Shown: positions 35,206-44,283, numbered from the stretch's first letter. The stretch is 64,000 nucleotides of DNA from Fischerella sp. PCC 9431 (GCF_000447295.1 NZ_KE650771.1:5601559-5665558), one strand, 5' to 3'. Notes: a model not told the origin generated them from the letters alone. Translations and numbers: made by a program.

Positions 35206-36897
35206 ATGAAACCTCGAATAATTGTCTGTGGTTTAGGACGCACTGGATATAAAGTTTTTCGTTTGCTGAGACAACAAGGGGCCTTAGTCATCGGCATTCA
35301 TCATAAATCAGTTCCAGGCGAGAGAGCAGGAGATGTCATTGTCGGCGATCTGCACGCAGCTAGCACCCTCAAAGCAGCTGGAATTCAGCAGGCGCACACC
35401 CTAGTGATCGCTGGAGGTGACGATGCACTCAACTTGCGAATTATGATGCAAGCGCGGGTACTAAATCCGCGCATTCGGATTATCAATCGCTTTTTTAACA
35501 CCAGTTTAGGGGAACGGCTGGATCATGCGGTTCCAGAACATTTAACTATGAGTGTTGCGGGATTAGCAGCACCCGTATTTACTTTTGCGGCGTTGGGAAG
35601 TCAAGCAATCGGACAAATCAAGCTGTTTCAGCAAACTTGGCCGATTCACGAAGAATATATAGATGAAGATCACCCGTGGCGCGATCGCAAACTCAGTGAA
35701 TTGTGGAACGATCAGACACGGATGCTAATTTACTATATGCCAGCAGAAGGCGAGGTGGATTTAGTCTCGGCGGTGGTTACAGGACATAAATTAAAAGTAG
35801 GCGATCGCTTAATTGTGGGAACTCAACCCCGTGTGCGTTGCATTCGCAGATCAGTGATCGCCAAACTGCTGAAAGTGTTTACCAGTTTGCGACAGTTTCA
35901 ACAACATGCTCAAGCGGTGGTGATGATGTCTTTGGTGCTGCTGGTGATTATTGCGATCGCTACCCTCATTTACACTTCCACCGAAAGAACTGTTTCTGTT
36001 ATTGATGCTCTTTATTTTGCTGTTGGTATGATCACGGGGGCGGGCGGTAATGATCAAGTTGTCGAACATGCTCCCACGAGTGTGAGATTATTTACCGTGT
36101 TGATGATGCTGGTAGGGGCTGCGGTAATTGGTCTTTTCTATGCTTTACTCAACGATTTTGTGTTAGGTAGTCGTTTTAAACAATTTTTAGATGCAGCCCG
36201 CATTCCCCATCGCCATCATTATATTGTCTGTGGTTTAGGAGGAATTGGAATTAAAATTGTTCAGCAACTCCACAGCAGTGGCCACGAAGTTATAGTGATT
36301 GAGCGCGATACCAACAACAGATTTGTCAACACAGCGCGAGGGTTGGGTATTCCCGTCATTCATGGTGATGGTAGCTTTGCCGAAATTCTCAAAGTCAGCA
36401 ATTTAGAGAATGCATCTGCACTCATTGCTGTCACCAACGACGACGCCACCAACATGGAAATTGCTCTCAAAGCCAAAGCCATCACTCCCAAAGTCCCAGT
36501 GATTGTCCATTACGCCGATCCAGACTTTGCTCGTATGGCGCAACAGGTATTTGACTTTGAAGCCGTTCTTAGTCCCGCCGAACTCGCCGCCCCGGCTTTT
36601 GCTGCTGCTGCTTTAGGTGGACGCATCCTTGGTAATGGGATCACTGCCGATAGCTTGTGGGTCGCCTTTGCAACATTAATTACACCATCTCATCCTTTTT
36701 GTGGGCAACGGGTGAAAGATGCAGCGATGGATGCGGACTTTGTGCCGTTGTACGTAGAGACAAATAACCAAGAAATTCACGGGTGGGATTTACTGGAAAT
36801 TAGCCTCAGTGCTGGCGATATTTTATATTTAACTATGCCAGCAAATCGTTTGCATCAGTTGTGGCGTTATACACCTTCACAGGTGATGGCGAGTTGA
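35206..36897 (+). CDS. RCK-flanked two-helix channel-like protein (TrkA-N domains)
   Basis: This 563-residue protein has the order RCK/TrkA-N (1-130, IIVCGLGRTGYKVFRLL), TrkA-C-like (130-220), transmembrane helix (about 240-260), pore-like loop, transmembrane helix (about 294-316), second TrkA-N (about 330-450, HYIVCGLGGIGIKIVQQL) and TrkA-C (to 563). The fold is that of ligand-gated K+ channels. The selectivity-filter position (near 275-284) reads MITGAGGNDQ instead of the usual TVGYGD, so K+ selectivity is doubtful. It may conduct another ion or be a sensor. The gene ends four bases before a 21-bp tandem array. Confidence 0.85.
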   Translation: MKPRIIVCGLGRTGYKVFRLLRQQGALVIGIHHKSVPGERAGDVIVGDLHAASTLKAAGIQQAHTLVIAGGDDALNLRIMMQARVLNPRIRIINRFFNTSLGERLDHAVPEHLTMSVAGLAAPVFTFAALGSQAIGQIKLFQQTWPIHEEYIDEDHPWRDRKLSELWNDQTRMLIYYMPAEGEVDLVSAVVTGHKLKVGDRLIVGTQPRVRCIRRSVIAKLLKVFTSLRQFQQHAQAVVMMSLVLLVIIAIATLIYTSTERTVSVIDALYFAVGMITGAGGNDQVVEHAPTSVRLFTVLMMLVGAAVIGLFYALLNDFVLGSRFKQFLDAARIPHRHHYIVCGLGGIGIKIVQQLHSSGHEVIVIERDTNNRFVNTARGLGIPVIHGDGSFAEILKVSNLENASALIAVTNDDATNMEIALKAKAITPKVPVIVHYADPDFARMAQQVFDFEAVLSPAELAAPAFAAAALGGRILGNGITADSLWVAFATLITPSHPFCGQRVKDAAMDADFVPLYVETNNQEIHGWDLLEISLSAGDILYLTMPANRLHQLWRYTPSQVMAS

Positions 36898-36900
36898 AAA

Positions 36901-37152
36901 TTCTCGTTTCAACCGAGAAAGTTCTCGTTTCAACCAAGAAAGTTCTCGTTTCAACCAAGAAAATTCTCGTTTCAACCGAGAAACTTCTCACTTCAACCAA
37001 GAAAGTTCTCACTTCAAGCAGGAAAGTTCTCACTTCAACCGAGAAAGTTCTCGTTCCAAGTGAGAATGTTCTCGTTTCAAACAGGAAAGTTCTCGTTTCA
37101 ACCGAGGAAGTTCTTGTTTCAACCGAGAAAGTTCTAGTTCTGAACTCGGAAC
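36901..37152. repeat. Tandem array of twelve 21-bp units (TTCTCGTTTCAACCGAGAAA+G)
   Basis: Twelve consecutive 21-base units can be read without indels. The consensus is TTCTCGTTTCAACCGAGAAA+G, and units differ by one to several substitutions; the last unit is the most diverged. Each unit contains a TTCTCG...CGAGAA imperfect palindrome. It begins just after the channel gene stop. All frames of one strand are open because 21 is seven codons; no start with a ribosome-binding site is seen. Confidence 0.85.
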
Positions 37153-37232
37153 TTCAACCTCAGAACACCAACATTCGGGTTCACACTCGAACTTTACCCT
37201 AAAATCTTGCTGCTAGTTTGTCAATTAAAAAT

Positions 37233-37369
37233 CAATACGGTTCAGTTAGTGAAATTTGAACATTGAAGATCCCCCTAAATCCCCCTTAAAAACGGGGACT
37301 TAAAGAGTCTAATTCCTCTGCTTTTTAAGGGGGGCTAGGGGGGATCAAAATCTTAACTGAACCGTATTA
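37233..37369. mobile_element. MITE-like element with CAATACGGTTC ends, second copy
   Basis: The ends CAATACGGTTCAGTTA and TAACTGAACCGTATT+A are inverted, with only the terminal base mismatched. AATTAAAAAT is directly repeated outside both ends (37223-37232 and 37370-37379), a 10-bp duplication as at 13000-13112. The interior GATCCCCCTAAATCCCCCTT pairs with AAGGGGGGCTAGGGGGGATC, making a long hairpin. There is no ORF inside. Confidence 0.75.
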
Positions 37370-37521
37370 AATTAAAAATAGCGCGATCGCTCCCGTGAAC
37401 AATAGTTCTATATACTACTTCGGCAAGCAACTACACAATATGCTACTAAGTTTCTTGGTGAAATTCCGGAAATAGATTACTAAGGGTAGAAGTATGTAGT
37501 GATGAAGTGAGGATGTTTACA

Positions 37522-37558
37522 TAAAAAACGGGTTTTAATCAAATGATTAAAACCCGGT
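37522..37558 (-). terminator. Rho-independent terminator of the ferredoxin-MBL gene
   Basis: On the minus strand a 13-bp GC-containing stem (TGATTAAAACCCG side and its complement, loop of two bases) is followed by six T. It lies about 55 bases past the stop at 37612. Confidence 0.8.
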
Positions 37559-37611
37559 TTCTTGGCTATTTTGTAAACTTTGTCAAACAAGTTTCATCAA
37601 TACTATTTGCG

Positions 37612-38484
37612 TTATTGGTTTTCCATCCACGCAAGACATTTGTGCATTTGTTTTTTCATAGTTTCTGCATGTGCGTGATATCTTCGCCCATGACCTGGAA
37701 GCACCCACTCAAAAGTATAATTAGCCAACTTCCGCATTGATTTCATTAATTCTGACCAAGAGTACCAACAATAATTACGGAAAGCAATTAACTGTTGAAT
37801 ATCATCATCCCAAGCTAGATGATCGCCAGTAAAGAGAAACTTATTTTTATAAAGCAGGACAGTGTGTCCTTTACTGTGTCCAGGAACTGGAATAATCAAT
37901 AAATCAGAATCTAATTGAAAAGGTTCTGAACTAGTAACTTGAATTTCGACATCACGAGTACCCCCATTAATATCATCTTTATGTAGAATACGTTCACACC
38001 CAAAATGTTCTGCATATTTTTGATGATCTGCCACATCATCTATGTGAGTTAGGAACATATAACGTATTCCCCCCATTTCTTCTAAACGCTTGACTAGAGG
38101 CGGTGTAAAGCGAGGGGAATCTACTAGAACATTACCTTCTGGTATTTGAATAAAATAGCTAGTGCTACCATAGGATTTTTCCGAATGGTAGCCACAATCG
38201 TAGACATTTTCTTCTACAGGAATCGGAAAACTTAGCTGCACAATTTTGATATCTTGAGGCTTTTCAACAGTACCAATTGAACTAGTAGGACAAGATAAAA
38301 GTGCTTGTAATGCTTTTAATCTTTCTTTGTCGTTCGCTGGTTGCTGATAAACCGCTGACATTCCCTCAGCTTCAGTAAATACTTCTGGAGCCATCCAACG
38401 ACAGGTATCACAGTCGATACAAGTGGTATCGACATAAAAGTCACCACTAATATTTTGGGGACGACGCAAATTTAAATGAGCCAT
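37612..38484 (-). CDS. Ferredoxin-like domain fused to MBL-fold hydrolase
   Basis: This is a 290-residue protein. The first 75 residues carry a single [4Fe-4S] ferredoxin pattern (Cys22, 25 and 28 in TCIDCDTC, Cys65 in LLSCPTS). The rest is a metallo-beta-lactamase fold with metal-binding motifs THIDDVADH (the usual HxHxDH with substitutions), PGHSKGHT, FTGDHLAWD and LPGHGRRYH. The first motif has Ile and Asp where the second His is normal, so the metal site is atypical. The domain order suggests a redox-coupled hydrolase; the substrate is unknown. A clear terminator follows. Confidence 0.88.
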   Translation of the reverse strand: MAHLNLRRPQNISGDFYVDTTCIDCDTCRWMAPEVFTEAEGMSAVYQQPANDKERLKALQALLSCPTSSIGTVEKPQDIKIVQLSFPIPVEENVYDCGYHSEKSYGSTSYFIQIPEGNVLVDSPRFTPPLVKRLEEMGGIRYMFLTHIDDVADHQKYAEHFGCERILHKDDINGGTRDVEIQVTSSEPFQLDSDLLIIPVPGHSKGHTVLLYKNKFLFTGDHLAWDDDIQQLIAFRNYCWYSWSELMKSMRKLANYTFEWVLPGHGRRYHAHAETMKKQMHKCLAWMENQ

Positions 38485-38956
38485 ATTAAGTCAATTAATT
38501 AGTTTTTCTCCTTGGAGTACAGCAGTGAGGTGGTATTTACCATATTTATCATCAATATTAATTTGCTGTGTTTGCTGTTAGTAAAAAGACATTGCCACAA
38601 AATCCTTTTGGTTCGTGGTGGGGGTTTTAAAATATGCTGATAAAATTTTGCATATCATAGATTTGAGGATAAAGTTTCTATTTGGTTGAAACCTCTGTCT
38701 AGAGAAATGTGTAACCCTTCGCGGTGGGAATAGGAAACTATTCTTTCTGTTATCCTAGAAGGTCTTTTCTATGCAGCTTCACATTAAAATGGTATTTGTA
38801 TATTAAAAAACATCGGTCATCCGATTTTGGATTTTGGATTTTGGATTTTGGATTTCGTCGTGAGCGCTTAGTCGAACGATTTTCGATTTATTCCACAGAT
38901 AAATCCGGGGGCTTGTACCATCAAGGAAGTATTGGTCAAATTTTAATTGAATAATT
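38485..38956. other. Intergenic region with GATTTTG heptamer repeats
   Basis: The 472-base gap separates divergent genes. Positions 38822-38855 are about five GATTTTG units. No convincing gene is present; the short frame at 38724-38954 runs through the repeat. Promoters of both neighbours must lie here. Confidence 0.6.
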
Positions 38957-40123
38957 ATGTCTCATCGTCCTATTTATCTCGATAACCACGCCACCACACC
39001 TGTTGATGAACGGGTACTAGCAGCAATGCTACCTTACTTTACCGAACATTTTGGCAACCCTTCCAGCATTAATCATGTTTATGGTTGGGAAACCGAAGCA
39101 GCTGTCAAAAAATCACGAGAAATATTAGCACAAGCCATCAACACTACACCAGAAGAAATTGTTTTTACTAGTGGTGCAACAGAAGCCAATAATTTAGCGA
39201 TTAAAGGAGTTGCAGAAGCTTATTTTCAAAAAGGACAGCATATTATTACTGTTGCGACTGAACATAATGCTGTACTTGATCCTTGTAAATATTTGCAAAC
39301 TCTCGGTTTTGAAATTACAATTCTCCCTGTTCAAAAAGACGGACTGATAGATTTAAATCTATTAGAAAAAGCCTTTCGTTCTGACACAATTTTGGTTTCG
39401 ATAATGGCTGCAAATAATGAAATTGGGGTATTGCAACCATTAGCTAAAATTGGTGAAATGTGTCGGGAACGTGGTGTAATTTTTCATAGTGATGCTGCTC
39501 AAGCTATTGGTAAAATTCCTCTAGATGTACAGGCAATGCAAATTGACCTGATGTCATTCACAGCACATAAAGTTTATGGTCCCAAGGGGATTGGTGCGTT
39601 GTACGTCCGACGCCGCAACCCCAGAGTGCAACTAGCTCCCCAACAACACGGCGGTGGACACGAACGAGGAATGCGTTCTGGTACTTTGTATACACCGCAA
39701 ATCGTCGGATTTGCCAAGGCGGTGGAAATAGCTTTGCAAGCACAAGCCACAGAAAATCAATACCTCACCCAACTCCGACAAAGATTATGGGAGCTACTTT
39801 CCCAGTTAGAAGGAATGTATCTTAATGGTCATCCTACTCAGCGATTAGCAGGAAACTTGAATATTAGTATTGAGGGGGTGGATGGAGCTGCATTGCTGTT
39901 AGGATTGCAACCAGTTATGGCAGTATCTTCTGGTTCAGCTTGTTCCTCAGCAACCACTGCACCTTCCCATGTTCTTACAGCTTTGGGACATACAGAAAAG
40001 TTGGCTTATGCGTCACTAAGATTTGGTATTGGTAGGTTTAATACCGCAGAGGAGATCGAGCAAGTAGCACAACACACTATCTCTACGATTCAAAGTTTAA
40101 GAAAGCAGAAGACATTGGTATAA
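38957..40123 (+). CDS. Cysteine desulfurase (NifS/IscS family)
   Basis: This 388-residue PLP enzyme releases sulfur from cysteine for Fe-S clusters and other thio-cofactors. It has YLDNHATTPVDERVLAAM, SGATEANNLAIKG, DAAQAIGKIPLD, the PLP Lys in FTAHKVYGPKG (near 205), and the active-site Cys in SSGSACSSATTAP (near 329). The long active-site loop marks the class I (IscS/NifS) type. No nif or isc genes adjoin, so whether it serves nitrogenase or housekeeping cannot be decided. FdhD elsewhere in the window needs such a sulfur donor, but a link is only possible in principle. Confidence 0.93.
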   Translation: MSHRPIYLDNHATTPVDERVLAAMLPYFTEHFGNPSSINHVYGWETEAAVKKSREILAQAINTTPEEIVFTSGATEANNLAIKGVAEAYFQKGQHIITVATEHNAVLDPCKYLQTLGFEITILPVQKDGLIDLNLLEKAFRSDTILVSIMAANNEIGVLQPLAKIGEMCRERGVIFHSDAAQAIGKIPLDVQAMQIDLMSFTAHKVYGPKGIGALYVRRRNPRVQLAPQQHGGGHERGMRSGTLYTPQIVGFAKAVEIALQAQATENQYLTQLRQRLWELLSQLEGMYLNGHPTQRLAGNLNISIEGVDGAALLLGLQPVMAVSSGSACSSATTAPSHVLTALGHTEKLAYASLRFGIGRFNTAEEIEQVAQHTISTIQSLRKQKTLV

Positions 40124-40157
40124 TGCATTTCCCTTTTAAACATAGAGTAATTTTGTT

Positions 40158-41447
40158 TTAGCTATTTTGTTCGATCGCCTCTAATACAGCTTTTATGGCT
40201 CGTTCTTTTTGTGGGTCTGCGCCTTGAGCATATTCTAATGGCAAGGAAACATTGATATCTGGTGTAACGCCTTTACCTTCTAACCTTTGATTTCCGTTCA
40301 CAAATACATCTGCAACTGCTACGTAAAGTAAGCTACCATCCTCCATGAAAAAAGGACGACCAGCAACTACTGCTCCGGCTGTTTTAGTACCAATTACAGG
40401 CCCTATTTTATGTTGCTGAAAGCCGTAAGCATAAATTTCTTTGCTGCTTCTGCTTCCTTGGTTGATCACCATCGCCACTGGTTTTTTCCACTGTGATATG
40501 TAAGTATACTTTTTACCATTACGGCTAATGCTAGTGACACTTGGCCCTGTTTCAGCAGTGAATAAATTAAGAGAATTAACATCTCCCCCACCCCAACCGT
40601 CTCGAAAGTCTAAAACTAATCCATCTGCATCTTTGAGGCGACCATAAATGATTTCCGATTGCAGCTGCTGTTGGTCTTCGTTGGCTGCGTGTGACCAAAC
40701 ATGAATGTAGCCAATTTTTTTACCTTCCCGTTGTATATTCTGGATGCTGGCTTGTTGAGCATCGATAAACATGGTTTTGGCATCAAAAATTTTGGGTGCG
40801 ATCGCAATTTCTGTTTGACTATTTGTTGCGGCTGAACGCTGAATTAATAATTTAACTTCTTTTCCTACTTTTCCTTGAAAAGATTGTATTGCTTGATAAG
40901 GACGACCATCGACACTGAGGATTTGATCGCCAATTTTTAATCCAGCTGCGGCGGCGGGACTTTTCTCAATAATGGCGCTAACAAATGTTTTGCCGTTGAT
41001 ATTTTTAGTGAATGCACCGATACCTGTGTATTCTATTTTGCCTTTAGGGAAAAATTTTATTAACTGTTTTTGTAATTCCCCACTTCTGGGTACAAAAATA
41101 CCTAAAATTTGATAGTAAGCAGGCTCATCTTGGGTGTAATAGTGAGTGTGAGAAGTTTGCAATTCGCCAAGCATCCGATTGATAATCGCTGCAAATTCTT
41201 GATTAGATTTAGTTTGTGTGGCTTGAGATTTATATTTTTCCCGTATTGCTTTCCAGTCCACACCGTTAAATTTCGGATCATAAAAGTTATCATTGATGGT
41301 TTGCCAAACTTGCTCAAAGATTTTAGTTTCGGGTTTAGCGAGTGTCTTTGGTAATGGAGAGGCGAGCCAAAATAAGAGCAACACAGAAAAACTGATCAGT
41401 GTTACCGTGATGAATTTAAGTAAACCAGATATTTTATATTTTTTCAT
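40158..41447 (-). CDS. S41-family C-terminal processing peptidase with PDZ domain
   Basis: This 429-residue protein has an N-terminal signal anchor (about 12-32), a helical N-domain, a PDZ domain (about 150-220, GLKIGDQILSVDGRPY), and the S41 catalytic core. The core has DGLVLDFRDGWGGGDVNSL, the region NQGSRSSKEIYAYG with the probable nucleophilic Ser, and IGTKTAGAVVAG with the probable general-base Lys. It is exported and probably acts in the periplasm. It resembles CtpA-type proteases, but it is not the D1-processing CtpA with certainty. It is convergent with the desulfurase gene. Confidence 0.88.
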   Translation of the reverse strand: MKKYKISGLLKFITVTLISFSVLLLFWLASPLPKTLAKPETKIFEQVWQTINDNFYDPKFNGVDWKAIREKYKSQATQTKSNQEFAAIINRMLGELQTSHTHYYTQDEPAYYQILGIFVPRSGELQKQLIKFFPKGKIEYTGIGAFTKNINGKTFVSAIIEKSPAAAAGLKIGDQILSVDGRPYQAIQSFQGKVGKEVKLLIQRSAATNSQTEIAIAPKIFDAKTMFIDAQQASIQNIQREGKKIGYIHVWSHAANEDQQQLQSEIIYGRLKDADGLVLDFRDGWGGGDVNSLNLFTAETGPSVTSISRNGKKYTYISQWKKPVAMVINQGSRSSKEIYAYGFQQHKIGPVIGTKTAGAVVAGRPFFMEDGSLLYVAVADVFVNGNQRLEGKGVTPDINVSLPLEYAQGADPQKERAIKAVLEAIEQNS

Positions 41448-41595
41448 AAAAACTTGCGGGCATTGTGGAAACCCATAGCCTACCTTTCGGAAAGCAAACT
41501 ATAGGCAATAGACATGGGAGGAAACACGACGGCACGAGGACCTTTAGATTCCATGAAGTCGTAGTAACTCTGCTTTGGGTGCATACTACCCTCGT

Positions 41596-41709
41596 ATGCA
41601 GTCGCGAATGGACGTTCCAAAAGCAATCACTGCTACTACTCACAAATTAGCACGTATTTTCTATCGTCTTTGGACCTCTGTTTCTCACCCCACCGAATGT
41701 GTTTCTTGA
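41596..41709 (+). pseudogene. Transposase C-terminal remnant
   Basis: In one plus-strand frame, 41608-41670 reads MDVPKAITATTHKLARIFYR, very like the conserved C-terminal helix of IS110-type transposases (PKAITATAHKLAR). Only the last 37 codons remain, and the frame runs on to a TGA at 41707. Upstream (41465-41595) no transposase core is visible. The fragment overlaps the 3' end of the minus-strand phosphotransferase gene by 25 bases. Assignment is from memory of the motif. Confidence 0.45.
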
Positions 41710-42701
41710 AAGCCAAACAAAAACGATTCACCTGCAAGATATTTATGAAGGTGCCTGCTAGCAATATGTTGAACATCATCTGAAATCCATTTATGTTCTT
41801 TGGGATTATTCAGATGAAAGGAGTAATTATATATTATGGCCATAATGAAGAATTCCTCTACTATTTGTAAATAATGCTCAGGTAACTTACGAATAGTTTG
41901 ATACCCTTCAAAAAATGAGGGTCTTACTTGAGGAAGTAAATGTTGAAGTGACTCAGCAATATCGTAAAGGTAGTATCCAAAGCCACAACGAGCGAAATCA
42001 ATTGGTCGAATTTGTTCGTTGTAAAATAGGTAGTTGCCGTCATGTAAATCTGCATGAATTAATCCCCAAATATCTTGTGCTTGACCCAATTTTTTCATCA
42101 TGCTTTCAATCTTTTGGGTTGCTTGTGTCAGCATCCCATAATGCTCTGGTGAAACTAAGCCATAAGACACTGCTGGGTAAAATGCTGATAGTGCTGCACG
42201 CAGACGATTTTCATCAAATATTGGACGTACAAAATTTAGTGGTAATTTCCACTGACTGCTGTGGTGATGCAGTTGAGCCATTAATAAGCCGAGTTGGTAA
42301 GCTTGTTGTGGTGTTCGATGAGTATCACAGATGTAGCCATCAATCCAACGTAGCAATGAGCAATAAAAAACATTTTGGGTATCATTGGCTAAAACTTGTG
42401 TCACCCATCTACCTTCTAAATTTTGCACTGGCTCTTGCACTATGATGTTGGTCTGACGACGCAAGGCGTCAAGCCACAAAAGTTCTGATTCAATAATCTC
42501 TGGTTTTTGCCATGTATCATCCTTTAACCCTAAAAAGGATTGGTGGATACGGAGAAGGAATTTTTCCTCTGGTGTTTCCACATAAAAGGTCACGTTTCCA
42601 CTGTTACCCAAAAACCGAAGTTCTTTCTGAACGACAGCATATTGATTGAGTGCAGCCCTCGCAATGGGTTCGTAAACGTCATTCTGTGTCATTATTTCCA
42701 A
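41685..42701 (-). CDS. Aminoglycoside-phosphotransferase-like (APH/choline kinase) enzyme
   Basis: This 338-residue protein has the kinase-like fold of small-molecule phosphotransferases, with Lys-region FLLRIHQSF, catalytic loop LIHADLHDGNYL (near residue 217) and metal-binding IDFARCGFGYYLYDIA. It resembles homoserine-kinase-II/APH proteins more than drug resistance enzymes, and the substrate cannot be told. The C-terminal last eight or so residues overlap, on the opposite strand, the transposase remnant at 41596-41709, so the gene end may have been rewritten by an insertion. Confidence 0.85.
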   Translation of the reverse strand: MEIMTQNDVYEPIARAALNQYAVVQKELRFLGNSGNVTFYVETPEEKFLLRIHQSFLGLKDDTWQKPEIIESELLWLDALRRQTNIIVQEPVQNLEGRWVTQVLANDTQNVFYCSLLRWIDGYICDTHRTPQQAYQLGLLMAQLHHHSSQWKLPLNFVRPIFDENRLRAALSAFYPAVSYGLVSPEHYGMLTQATQKIESMMKKLGQAQDIWGLIHADLHDGNYLFYNEQIRPIDFARCGFGYYLYDIAESLQHLLPQVRPSFFEGYQTIRKLPEHYLQIVEEFFIMAIIYNYSFHLNNPKEHKWISDDVQHIASRHLHKYLAGESFLFGFQETHSVG

Positions 42702-42786
42702 ATAACCTATAAATTAAACGTCACAAAATCATCTTTACTTCTGCTCTTGGCGATCGCACCTTGGGAAAACTTTTCGATTTTCAAAA

Positions 42787-43914
42787 TTACCTCAATCTCT
42801 GGCGCAACCATAAAGCTAATAACGGCATTGCTAATTTATAAGCTTGCTCTGCACCGTAAATCAAACCTTTGTGTTGCAAACCAGTCAACGCACCTTGTAA
42901 GCTACCACCTCTAGAAAGACCATGTTTTTGAATATAATCTTTACTTTGTGGTTTTTCTGTGGGGTCTAAAGCTAAACATTCCAAAAGATGCACTTGATTG
43001 GCTGGTAGAAGCATTAGTAAGGATTCATAGGTCATCGACAAATCTTTAAGCAATCCTTCAATTGCCTCTGTGACATCTTGTTCAGTAATTAAACTATCAG
43101 GTAGACATGAAGTTTGCAGACGACGAATCAGTGCCATTGCATCACCGATGTGTCCTTGTACAGCATCTAAAAATAGTGGTAGTGCTTTGGAACGAGAATC
43201 AAATGTTAGTCTCTGTACGTGTAGCATTTCCCTAGCCCATACGGCTAAGATGTCTCTGGCTAAGGGGGGCAATTGCACAGTTGCTACAGGATAATTATTT
43301 TCATCTGAGTGGTGGCTTGTCTCAGCAATAGTTGCGATCAAGACATAGTTAACATGAGCGTCCTGATTGATTTTGCGCCGAAAAGTTGCTTCCCATAAAC
43401 TATTGCGATCCCAAGACCGGATATGAGGGAAACTATGCAAAATCAGTACCAGCCGCTTTTGTAAATCTACAGCCATGATTTGTGGCAACTCTAACAATAG
43501 CTCAAATGCCTGCCATAGCTGCTTGTGGCTGAGAGAACGCGACAACTTCAGTTTTTGTTCTACATCGAAGCTAAAAAACTCATTAGCACGGTGATTTACC
43601 CAATTTTGAATTTTGGCTATTTCCCAATTTTGGCCAATAGCTTCTGCTAGCAATTGTAAAAATCTTTCCCCATCTGTGGCGCGAATACAATCTATCTCCA
43701 GTACGACTGCTCCGACTTCTTGCGCTCCTCCCTTCACTAAAGTACGCCTGCCACTACCAGGTACGCCAGTAATTAATAAATCACCATCTTCTGATAACAC
43801 TTCGACAATACGCTGATACTCTGCCGATCGCCCAATTAATTGCAACGGAGTAGACAAATCCAGACTCACAACTTTTTCGCCTTTGGGTTTAGTCCTGACT
43901 GTAATGGCAAGCAT
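42787..43914 (-). CDS. AAA-type ATPase-like protein with degenerate Walker motifs
   Basis: This 375-residue protein starts with a Rossmann-like P-loop region (LIGRSAEYQRIVEVL, then LLITGVPGSGRRTLV at 47-60) and ends in a winged-helix-like domain (about 290-375). The general layout is that of ORC/STAND ATPases. The Walker A Lys is Arg (GSGRRT instead of GSGKT) and the Walker B acidic pair is replaced (RLVLILHSFPHI). It may therefore bind nucleotide without hydrolysis, or not at all. It lies 85 bases upstream of the phosphotransferase gene in the same direction, so the two may be co-transcribed. The role is unknown. Confidence 0.75.
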   Translation of the reverse strand: MLAITVRTKPKGEKVVSLDLSTPLQLIGRSAEYQRIVEVLSEDGDLLITGVPGSGRRTLVKGGAQEVGAVVLEIDCIRATDGERFLQLLAEAIGQNWEIAKIQNWVNHRANEFFSFDVEQKLKLSRSLSHKQLWQAFELLLELPQIMAVDLQKRLVLILHSFPHIRSWDRNSLWEATFRRKINQDAHVNYVLIATIAETSHHSDENNYPVATVQLPPLARDILAVWAREMLHVQRLTFDSRSKALPLFLDAVQGHIGDAMALIRRLQTSCLPDSLITEQDVTEAIEGLLKDLSMTYESLLMLLPANQVHLLECLALDPTEKPQSKDYIQKHGLSRGGSLQGALTGLQHKGLIYGAEQAYKLAMPLLALWLRQRLR

Positions 43915-44047
43915 AACTCAATTTTTGGACAACCATTGATGGGAATTATAGTAATTATTGAATTTTTTATTAGTGCTTTATATTTTAAAACACTAATTAA
44001 TAGTGCTATATTTAGCATAACACTTATTTCATGGAAATTAAATCATT

Positions 44048-44164
44048 ATGGTTCAAGCTGTATCTACCGTTGTTGCACCAGGAGATAAACAGCCAGACAT
44101 TTGGCATTCCTTGGAAATGGGGGAGGCGATTCTCCCAAAAGACGGAATAATCATCGTTTTATAA
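44048..44164 (+). pseudogene. Truncated N-terminus of a P-type cation ATPase
   Basis: A 38-codon frame begins MVQAVSTVVAPGDKQPDIWH and continues SLEMGEAI. This is the start typical of cyanobacterial P-type Ca2+/Na+ ATPases (IWHSLE...A...L). It then goes straight into repeat-like DNA and stops at 44162-44164. The rest of the ATPase is absent; the Mrp operon begins 120 bases later. I infer that a deletion or insertion joined the two loci. The frame and start are seen; family identity is from memory. Confidence 0.5.
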
Positions 44165-44283
44165 ATTCTTACACCCCTACACCCTTACACCCTAAAACCA
44201 GGATTTTTTGGGCAAAGTGTAAAAAACCTACACCCCCATACTCCCACACCCTGTTTCAAACCCCTACCCAACAGACAATTCCC

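Noticed and set aside
36861..37202. 113-codon frame of seven-residue repeats
   Set aside because: It starts inside the channel gene, has no ribosome-binding site, and is open in several frames because the 21-bp unit is seven codons.
41465..41650. 61-codon plus-strand frame after the S41 gene
   Set aside because: It is in a different frame from the transposase remnant and has no recognisable content.
44101..44283. Upstream extension of mrpC
   Set aside because: The extra 61 codons run through CACCC-type repeats and give a Pro/Thr-rich sequence with no counterpart in MrpC; GTG 44284 gives the usual length.
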